Below are positions 1 through 4,356 of a stretch of DNA of 5,457 nucleotides, piece by piece. Each line of letters opens with the position of its first letter. The first letter of the stretch is position 1. Below the pieces are notes generated by a model. The model was not told the DNA's origin. It saw nothing but the letters and a program-made list of their open reading frames with translations, and searched no databases. A program made the position numbers and the translations under genes. Origin of the DNA: Bacillota bacterium (GTDB lineage: Bacteria > Bacillota > Bacilli > Alicyclobacillales > SLC66); contig JAJZZT010000536.1 of assembly GCA_021797415.1 (NCBI GenBank), forward strand, positions 1-5,457, read 5' to 3'.

Positions 1-415
1 TTTTTGCGGCAACCTCCTCGATCTCGACGCCGCCTTCCTCCGACGCCATCACCACCACCCGCCCGGCGCCGCGATCGACCACGATGCCTATGTAATACTC
101 TTTCTGGATGTCAGTAAGTGCTTCGATCAACAGGCGCCTGACCACTTTGCCTTCCGGTCCGGTCTGGTGAGTGACCAGTGTCTTGCCGAGCAATTCACCC
201 GCGTGCCGCCGCACTTCATCAAGCGAACGGGCAAGTTTTACCCCACCCGCCTTACCGCGTCCGCCGGCGTGAATCTGGGCTTTGACCACGGCTTGTCCGC
301 CGAAGCGTTCCGCGACGCGGACAGCCTCCTCCGCCGTGAACGCCACATCGCCGTCCGGCACCGCCACGCCATAATTTCGCAGGAGTTGCTTCGCCTGGTA
401 CTCATGAATGTTCAA
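1..415 (-). CDS. sucC: Succinyl-CoA ligase (ADP-forming) beta subunit, N-terminal part; runs off the left edge
   Basis: SucC pairs with SucD to interconvert succinyl-CoA and succinate with substrate-level phosphorylation of ADP or GDP in the TCA cycle (cytosol). The first 138 residues are in the window. They begin with the family N-terminus [11 protein letters not shown] and carry the ATP-grasp nucleotide-binding segment [18 protein letters not shown] (about residues 43-60; K45 and G52-R53-G54 correspond to the nucleotide-contacting positions of the family). Further on are [24 protein letters not shown] and [14 protein letters not shown], all typical of SucC. The start is read as TTG at 415, because it gives the family N-terminus and lies 10 nt after a GGAGG; the nearby ATG at 422 is in another frame and stops after six codons. 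The remaining roughly two thirds of the protein, and presumably sucD, lie beyond position 1. No frameshift is seen. The identification is firm; only the start codon carries slight doubt. Confidence 0.96.
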   Translation of the reverse strand, partial: MNIHEYQAKQLLRNYGVAVPDGDVAFTAEEAVRVAERFGGQAVVKAQIHAGGRGKAGGVKLARSLDEVRRHAGELLGKTLVTHQTGPEGKVVRRLLIEALTDIQKEYYIGIVVDRGAGRVVVMASEEGGVEIEEVAAK

Positions 416-430
416 CTCGCATCTTCCTCC
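413..430 (-). promoter_or_regulatory. Ribosome binding site and TTG start of sucC
   Basis: On the minus strand GGAGG (430-426) is followed by 10 nt and TTG (415-413). An ATG at 422-420 sits only 3 nt after the same GGAGG and opens a six-codon frame (MRVEHS) that stops at 402, overlapping the first codons of sucC. Protein similarity decides for TTG. Confidence 0.75.
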
Positions 431-505
431 TCATTTCGCCAAAATTCCATGACGCACGGCAGTCATCCGAATCCGGCGCACCGCACCTCGGATATCTTTC
501 GCCAC
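431..505 (-). CDS. Possible 24-residue leader peptide or small protein upstream of sucC
   Basis: A GTG at 505 opens a 24-codon frame (MAKDIRGAVRRIRM then TAVRHGILAK) that ends in TGA at 433-431, directly against the GGAGG of sucC. An AAAGGAG (515-509) precedes it by only 3 nt, which is closer than usual. The peptide is strongly basic (two Lys and five Arg against one Asp) and could form an amphipathic helix. The frame runs straight through the predicted leader stem-loop, so its translation would open that stem. Against it: the frame is short enough to arise by chance, third-position composition is not decisive, and the best promoter candidate would start transcription at about position 509, removing most of the AAAGGAG. 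Recorded as possible only. Confidence 0.22.
   Translation of the reverse strand: MAKDIRGAVRRIRMTAVRHGILAK
437..478 (-). other. Predicted stem-loop in the sucC leader, just before the ribosome site
   Basis: Read on the minus strand, three helical blocks pair in register. CGCC (478-475) pairs with GGCG (440-437), ATTC (472-469) with GAAT (447-444), and ATGAC (466-462) with GTCAT (453-449). The loop is 8 nt, with small internal loops between the blocks. It ends 6 nt before the sucC GGAGG, so folding could affect ribosome access. This is found by eye; no energy was calculated. Confidence 0.4.
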
Positions 506-515
506 AATCTCCTTT

Positions 516-544
516 AAGATAGACCAGTGCACAAGTGAATTCAA
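516..544 (-). promoter_or_regulatory. Candidate sigma-A-type promoter for sucC
   Basis: On the minus strand TTGAAT (544-539; four of six consensus matches) and TATCTT (521-516; four of six) are separated by exactly 17 nt. Transcription would start near 509, giving a leader of about 95 nt that contains the predicted stem-loop. A perfect TTGACA also occurs upstream at 565-560, but no good -10 lies 16-18 nt after it. Confidence 0.4.
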
Positions 545-571
545 CCCGCGTTTTTCACATGTCAATATGCT

Positions 572-588
572 GTTTCATTTTATGAAAC
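572..588. promoter_or_regulatory. Perfect palindrome GTTTCAT-N3-ATGAAAC, possible operator
   Basis: Seven base pairs of perfect dyad symmetry around a TTT centre lie in the divergent intergenic region. The site is 27 bp upstream of the candidate sucC -35 element (544) and 69 bp upstream of the -35 of the gene at 713. It is AT-rich, lacks a following T-run on either strand, and is far from any gene end, so a terminator is unlikely. An operator for a dimeric repressor or activator is the simplest reading. I do not recognise the motif as a CcpA, CodY or Fur box. Confidence 0.35.
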
Positions 589-657
589 CCGCTCAGTCCG
601 CAAATGCGAAAGCAGATAAAAAAGGCAGCCCCGCAATCTATTTTTCTGTCTATTATG

Positions 658-685
658 TTGCCAATTGAAAACATCCTGTTATAAT
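658..685 (+). promoter_or_regulatory. Strong vegetative promoter with extended -10 for the gene at 713
   Basis: TTGCCA (658-663; five of six matches to TTGACA) and a perfect TATAAT (680-685) are separated by 16 nt. TG at 677-678, one base before the -10, gives the extended TGnTATAAT form. Transcription would start at about 692, leaving a leader of roughly 20 nt that ends in the ribosome site. This is the best promoter in the window. Confidence 0.75.
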
Positions 686-712
686 ACAAACAAACGAAGG
701 GAGGAGCATTCC

Positions 713-1144
713 ATGGACTTCTGTTGCGGCACGACGATGGCCGCCCTTCTGGCGCCTTTTTATAGCGATGGACGCGCGCTGTTAACGGACGTCCCCTTCC
801 TTGTATGCAATACGTGCGGCCGCAGGACGGTCGCCCCCGGAGTGGAATTGGACGTCTCCATGTACAGCCATTATTGCGAAACAGACGGGCTTCGGACGGC
901 CAGTCTGTATGATGTGGTCGACAAATCCCGCATCGAACAGATCCTCGCCGAATACCCCTCCCCTTCGGGTGGCGGACCTATCGTGACAGAAGGACAAATC
1001 GATCACCTGCTGGATCTATGGAACTTCGCGGTCGAACTTGGCGATGCCGAATGGCTTCCCGAAATTCGCGGCCAGTTGGGCTTTCTTCTGAATGTACGCT
1101 CCCGGTCGCAACAATCAAAGCAACAGGAACAACCCGTCACGTAG
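713..1144 (+). CDS. Uncharacterised cysteine-containing protein, 143 residues
   Basis: I do not recognise this protein. The ATG at 713 is chosen because AAGGGAGGAG (697-706) lies 6 nt upstream and the promoter covers the longer frame that opens at 665. The sequence starts MDFCC and has a CNTC pair (C32, C35) followed by GRRTVAPG, then H53 and C55. C4/C5 together with C32-x2-C35 could bind a metal as a zinc-ribbon-like N-terminal module, but the first half is CC rather than CxxC, so this is inference. The C-terminal half (about 66-125) looks helical and acidic, with DVVDKSRIEQILAEYP and IDHLLDLWNFAVELGD, and ends in a Gln/Ser-rich tail. No signal peptide or membrane segment is seen, so it is probably cytosolic. 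It is transcribed divergently from sucC and 106 bp ahead of comM in the same direction. That it is a real gene is well supported; its function is unknown. Confidence 0.8.
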   Translation: MDFCCGTTMAALLAPFYSDGRALLTDVPFLVCNTCGRRTVAPGVELDVSMYSHYCETDGLRTASLYDVVDKSRIEQILAEYPSPSGGGPIVTEGQIDHLLDLWNFAVELGDAEWLPEIRGQLGFLLNVRSRSQQSKQQEQPVT

Positions 1145-1182
1145 TCATTCTCCAAAACATTGAATCGGATCGTTTCCCGCAG

Positions 1183-1211
1183 TTGGCGCGGTGCCCGCCA
1201 GGCGCTAAAAT
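1183..1211 (+). promoter_or_regulatory. Candidate promoter for comM
   Basis: TTGGCG (1183-1188; four of six) and TAAAAT (1206-1211; five of six) are separated by exactly 17 nt in the 106-bp gap between the gene at 713 and comM. Transcription would start near 1218. No terminator is seen before it, so read-through from the upstream promoter is also possible. Confidence 0.45.
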
Positions 1212-1250
1212 CCTCATGTATCCTCGTTTCATTGCCAAGGAGCGACAGCG

Positions 1251-2810
1251 GTGTACACGTCGGTGAGAGGCATCGCTCTGCGTGGACTCGACGGCTTCAT
1301 AGTCGGTGTGGAAGCCGACATCCAGCGCGGGCTGCCGGGTTTTGATATCGTCGGGCTTCCCGCTTCGTCCATTCGGGAAGCGCGGGAACGGGTGCGGTCC
1401 GCCATCTGCAACAGCGGGTTCTCCTGGCCGCGGGCGCGCATCACGGTCAGCCTGAGTCCGGCCGACTGGAGAAAGGAAGGCAGCGGCCTTGACCTCCCGA
1501 TCGGCCTGGCCATCCTCATTGCGTCGGAGCAGCTCCCGCCTGTCGGGAGCGACTTGGTCGCCGTCGGCGAGCTGGCCCTGGACGGATCCATCCGGCGATT
1601 TCGCGGTGATTGGACAAGTCTGATGCGCGCGGCGGAACAGGGACACACGAGAATCCTGGCTCCGGTAGATCTGCTGGCGGCGGAGGAACTGCCGGAGCAG
1701 GAGCGGGCAGACATCATTCCGGTCGACTCTTTGCACGCTGCCGTACAGGCGATCCAGCATGGCTTTCCGGACAGAGAGGCGGGAGGACGGATCCGTCTTC
1801 ACGCGCCGCCCACGAACAGATCCGTCAGAACGGCCCTGTCTCCACAGATGCGGGATCTGGCGCATGTCTCCGGCCAGCAGGCCGCCAAACGAGCACTTGA
1901 GATCGCGGCGGCCGGCGCGCATCACATCCTGTTCACAGGACCGCCGGGGACAGGCAAGAGCATGCTGGCACAGTGCCTGCCATCCATTCTCCCGCCTCCT
2001 TCACCCGAGGAGTGGATGGAAATCCGCCAGATTTACAGTATCGCGGACCTCGCGGTTCCGTCGGACGGCACACAGCGCATTCTGCGTTCTCCGCATCATA
2101 CGGTGAGCCCAGCCGGAATGCTGGGCGGCGGCGGAAATCCACATCCCGGCGAGGTGTCTCTCGCCCATGCGGGCGTCCTTTTCCTCGACGAATTTCCGGA
2201 ATTCAGCCGCGCCGCGCTTGAAGGGCTGCGCCAACCCCTGGAGACGGGACGGATCACCGTCACGCGCGCGGCGTACACCTGCGATTTCCCTGCGCGTTTC
2301 CAGCTCATCGCCGCAATGAATCCGTGCCCCTGCGGCTATCACGGTTCGCAAAACGGGACGTGCAGGTGTACGGAACAGCAACTCCGCAGATATCGGACAC
2401 GGCTGTCCGGTCCCATGCTGGACCGCATTGATCTGTCTCTCTGGGTCGACGCGACATCCCCAGTCGATCTGCTTGCAGAAGAGGAAGATTTACCAAACGA
2501 GCCATCCGTCCGCGTTTTGCAACGAGTGCACACCGCACGCTCGTTCGCCCTGCAAAGACGACCAGGGACTGCTCCCGCGCACGCGGGGGAGGAATTGCGT
2601 CATCTGAAACCGAATGGCTGGTTTGACGCGCTGTTCGTAGGAAAAACCGCACGGGAGTATGCGCTCCGGTGCGCCCAGAATCTGGTGTTATCGCCGCGCG
2701 GCCTGTTTCGCACACTGCGCGTCGCCCGAACGATCGCCGATCTCGCACAGGAGGAAGAGATCGATCGCGACCATATTGCCGAAGCCGTGCAGTACCGCAT
2801 GACACCTTAG
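1251..2810 (+). CDS. comM: YifB/ComM family Mg-chelatase-like AAA+ ATPase
   Basis: In naturally competent bacteria, members of this family act as hexameric helicases that promote branch migration during integration of transforming DNA. The protein has 519 residues, normal for the family (about 500-515), and is intact. The N-terminal Lon-protease-like domain (about 1-170) has the typical GLPGFDIVGLPASSIREARERVRSA stretch (from residue 28) and SLSPADWRKEG. The AAA+ core has Walker A GPPGTGKS (230-237), SLAHAGVLFLDEF with Walker B D313-E314, and the family signature LEGLRQPLE. NPCPCG...CRC follows, in which C359, C361, C371 and C373 could bind zinc, as in other Bacillota homologues. LSGPMLDRIDL (385-395) comes next. 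The C-terminal domain ends in LSPRGLFRTLRVARTIADL and HIAEAVQYR. The start is GTG at 1251, 8 nt after AAGGAG (1237-1242). No competence gene such as dprA is visible beside it here, so a role in transformation in this organism is inference from the family. Confidence 0.96.
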   Translation: MYTSVRGIALRGLDGFIVGVEADIQRGLPGFDIVGLPASSIREARERVRSAICNSGFSWPRARITVSLSPADWRKEGSGLDLPIGLAILIASEQLPPVGSDLVAVGELALDGSIRRFRGDWTSLMRAAEQGHTRILAPVDLLAAEELPEQERADIIPVDSLHAAVQAIQHGFPDREAGGRIRLHAPPTNRSVRTALSPQMRDLAHVSGQQAAKRALEIAAAGAHHILFTGPPGTGKSMLAQCLPSILPPPSPEEWMEIRQIYSIADLAVPSDGTQRILRSPHHTVSPAGMLGGGGNPHPGEVSLAHAGVLFLDEFPEFSRAALEGLRQPLETGRITVTRAAYTCDFPARFQLIAAMNPCPCGYHGSQNGTCRCTEQQLRRYRTRLSGPMLDRIDLSLWVDATSPVDLLAEEEDLPNEPSVRVLQRVHTARSFALQRRPGTAPAHAGEELRHLKPNGWFDALFVGKTAREYALRCAQNLVLSPRGLFRTLRVARTIADLAQEEEIDRDHIAEAVQYRMTP

Positions 2811-2912
2811 GGGACATGGCAGTCGTCGACCGCCGGCCGAAATCGGGATATACCGAAGGGATATGTGATAAACTGGTTCACGAGAGCGTGCTGAGGAAGT
2901 GGGGGGAGTTCT

Positions 2913-3845
2913 GTGCAAATCGGGATTGCCCTTGCCGGCGGAGGCGCTTCCGGAGGAGCACACGCCGGTGTGTTGCAGGCGCTGCTCGAAGAACGGGTGC
3001 CGCTGCACGCGGCGAGCGGAACAAGCAGCGGCGCCGTGGTTGCCGGCCTCTTTGCGGCCGGTCTGACCGTGGAACGCATGTTGCAACTGCTGCCGACGCT
3101 GACCAAACGGCACATTGATCTCGACGCGAACGCACTTACTCGCCTCCTGCGGCGGCAACCGCTCGAAGGTGTGGTGAAAGGGGACCGGCTCCAGTCGTTC
3201 CTGAGGCAGCACATCGGATCGATCGCCCTTTGCGATGTCTCGTTGCCGCTTGCCATCGCGGCCACCGATCTGCAGACAGGCGGTGAAGTCGTATTTGCTT
3301 CGCGCGACTGCCCGGCGCCACTTGTCCACTCCGTCGGTCAGGCGGAGGGAAACCCACTCTGGGCAACCGTGCACAGCGCGCCGCTCGCCCTTGCCATACG
3401 GGCCAGTCTTGGCATCCCTCTTGTGTTCAAGCCCGTGTTGTATAAAGACCTCATCCTCAGCGACGGCGGACTGGTGGACAACTGTCCCGTCGCTCCGCTG
3501 CGCGCACTGGCAACGGATTTTGTCATCGCGGTCGACACCATCACACCGTTTTTGCGATATGAAGGCAGATTGCCGCTCCACTTCCGCCACATGATTTCTC
3601 AGATGATCAATATCGGCCTTGCGCGGCATGCGGCCACCGCATCCCTGCAAGCGGACCTGTTTCTTACGCCCAGCGTGGGGCCGATCGGAGCGCTGGATTT
3701 TCCTCGTCTGCAGTCCGTGGCGGACCAGGGATACGAATACACGCGGAGTCACATGCCCGCCATCCGGCGGGCACTGGCGCAAGCACAGGAAAAATGGGAG
3801 CACAAATGGAATCGATCCGGTTCCGGCGAGTCTATTGGCAGATAG
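2913..3845 (+). CDS. Patatin-like phospholipase / serine esterase
   Basis: Patatin-fold enzymes are cytosolic or membrane-associated acyl hydrolases with a Ser-Asp dyad. In this 310-residue protein the glycine-rich oxyanion loop is GGGASGGAHAG (9-19). The nucleophile elbow is GTSSG (36-40) with S38 as the expected nucleophile, and SDGGLVDNCPV supplies the catalytic D184 in the DGG motif. Size and layout resemble the bacterial YlbK/RssA type. The loop is unusual: where the family normally has GGGA-Arg/Lys-G, this protein has Ser13. There is no signal peptide, and the C-terminus (about 290-310) is a charged, probably helical tail. The start is GTG at 2913, 4 nt after a purine-rich GGGGAG; it gives the family N-terminus IGIALAGGG. 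It lies 102 bp after comM on the same strand and could be co-transcribed. The substrate is unknown. The family call is firm; a specific name such as ylbK is not assured. Confidence 0.92.
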   Translation: MQIGIALAGGGASGGAHAGVLQALLEERVPLHAASGTSSGAVVAGLFAAGLTVERMLQLLPTLTKRHIDLDANALTRLLRRQPLEGVVKGDRLQSFLRQHIGSIALCDVSLPLAIAATDLQTGGEVVFASRDCPAPLVHSVGQAEGNPLWATVHSAPLALAIRASLGIPLVFKPVLYKDLILSDGGLVDNCPVAPLRALATDFVIAVDTITPFLRYEGRLPLHFRHMISQMINIGLARHAATASLQADLFLTPSVGPIGALDFPRLQSVADQGYEYTRSHMPAIRRALAQAQEKWEHKWNRSGSGESIGR

Positions 3846-3880
3846 ACCCCCATGGCGCGGGCGCACCACCATCGGCAGGA

Positions 3881-3989
3881 TGAAAATTTGCTGGGTCGGC
3901 GCCATCCCCTTTGCTCGTCGCGAGTTTAGCGATAGCGGTGTCCGAGCAGGAGCAAAGGGGATGGCGACGGCTGGCAGAAGACATTTTCA
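3881..3989. repeat. Long interrupted inverted repeat between convergent genes
   Basis: The core is a perfect 17-bp inverted repeat: 3900-3916 (CGCCATCCCCTTTGCTC) against 3950-3966, around a 33-nt loop that can itself form a small hairpin (TCGC 3918-3921 with GCGA 3929-3932). Outside it the arms keep pairing imperfectly: 3894-3898 with 3968-3972 after one mismatch, and CTG 3891-3893 with CAG 3975-3977. Outer arms TGAAAAT (3881-3887) and ATTTTCA (3983-3989) then match perfectly. It sits between the 3' ends of the patatin gene (plus) and the yneF-like gene (minus), where a bidirectional terminator is expected. Neither strand has a T-run directly after the stem, and the loop is larger than in ordinary intrinsic terminators. 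A structured RNA or a remnant of a small mobile repeat are alternatives; no target-site duplication was seen. Confidence 0.6.
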
Positions 3990-3990
3990 A

Positions 3991-4018
3991 GATAGAGACA
4001 GCAACAATTGCCTCTATC
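3991..4018. other. Hairpin overlapping the stop codon of the yneF-like gene
   Basis: GATAGAG (3991-3997) pairs with CTCTATC (4012-4018). Inside, GCAA (4001-4004) pairs with TTGC (4008-4011) around a CAA loop, with a 3-nt bulge on one side. It includes the yneF stop codon (4016-4014, TAG on the minus strand). No U-rich tail follows on the minus strand, so it is at best a weak terminator or an RNA 3'-end structure. Confidence 0.35.
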
Positions 4019-4301
4019 CCTTCCGGAAACGATCCCTCTTGTCTCTCCCCGGTTTGCTCTTGTTCTTTTTCCCGAAGAGCGGCGGCGGTTGCGATCCCGC
4101 TTTTTTCATCTGCTGTTTGACGGCCTGCAACTGGCGAGGATTCAGATTCATGCCCATACGCTTCGCCATTTGGGCGATATCCTGATCTCCCCACTGCATG
4201 TTCGCCATACTGCGCCGAAAAAACCACAGTCCCAGCGCAAATCCTCCGACCAGCCCAACAATCAGAAACCCGACGGCCACTATCCAGCCCCAGATGGGCA
4301 T
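4014..4301 (-). CDS. yneF: YneF/UPF0154 family single-pass membrane protein
   Basis: A 95-residue protein with an N-terminal hydrophobic segment at about 3-28 (WGWIVAVGFLIVGLVGGFALGLWFF) followed by RR, so the rest should lie in the cytoplasm. The cytoplasmic part contains the family block MAKRMGMNLNPRQLQAVKQQMKK (about 45-67), matching the YneF pattern of an MGM motif followed by a short Gln/Lys-rich helix. The family has no established biochemical function. This copy is longer than the roughly 70-residue Bacillus form, because it carries a Pro-rich stretch (QPPPLF) and a very basic tail rich in Lys and Arg (about 78-94), which might contact RNA or lipid head groups; that is inference. The start is ATG at 4301, 8 nt after GGAGG; the in-frame GTG at 4310 overlaps that ribosome site. 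It lies 55 bp after the RNase HII-YraN gene on the same strand and is probably in its operon. Confidence 0.82.
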   Translation of the reverse strand: MPIWGWIVAVGFLIVGLVGGFALGLWFFRRSMANMQWGDQDIAQMAKRMGMNLNPRQLQAVKQQMKKAGSQPPPLFGKKNKSKPGRDKRDRFRKG

Positions 4302-4314
4302 CGACGACACCTCC
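4299..4314 (-). promoter_or_regulatory. Ribosome binding site fixing the yneF start
   Basis: On the minus strand GGAGG (4314-4310), 8 nt of spacer, then ATG (4301-4299). This favours the ATG over the in-frame GTG at 4310-4308, which shares a base with the ribosome site. Confidence 0.75.
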
Positions 4315-4356
4315 GCGCCACTTCATCCGCTCTGCCAAGCTGACTGCAAAAACCGC

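Noticed and set aside
537..565. Perfect TTGACA (565-560, minus strand) as the main sucC -35 element
   Set aside because: No sequence 16-18 nt downstream resembles TATAAT. The TTGAAT/TATCTT pair with a 17-nt spacer is better, though the TTGACA is noted.
601..655. A-rich and T-rich runs around 616-647 as a terminator or riboswitch
   Set aside because: The A-run and T-run pair poorly (CAGA/TCTG plus a bulge), there is no GC stem, and no riboswitch class is recognised.
665..685. TTGAAA at 665-670 as the -35 element of the promoter at 680
   Set aside because: The spacer to TATAAT would be only 9 nt. TTGCCA at 658 gives 16 nt.
665..712. Longer start (TTG at 665) for the 143-residue protein
   Set aside because: The upstream codons overlap the -10 element (680-685) and the ribosome site at 697-706; the ATG at 713 fits both.
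1183..1205. Small hairpin TGGCG...CGCCA between the gene at 713 and comM
   Set aside because: Only 5 bp and no T-run; it overlaps the candidate comM promoter spacer and is expected by chance in GC-rich DNA.
1137..1925. Minus-strand open frame of 262 codons opposite the comM start
   Set aside because: It is a shadow of comM; the composition is Arg-rich and without domains.
2843..2872. Possible promoter for the patatin gene (TCGGGA, 18 nt, GATAAA)
   Set aside because: The -35 element matches only three of six positions and the -10 four of six. Too weak to list; co-transcription with comM is as likely.
2688..3905. Long minus-strand open frame (about 405 codons) opposite the patatin gene
   Set aside because: It is antisense to a clearly recognisable gene, rich in Arg and Gly as expected of a GC-rich shadow frame, and shows no family motif.
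3900..3990. Standard intrinsic terminator after the patatin or yneF gene
   Set aside because: The stem is strong, but no T-run follows it on either strand; the nearest ATTTTC lies about 17 nt away and is itself part of the outer repeat.
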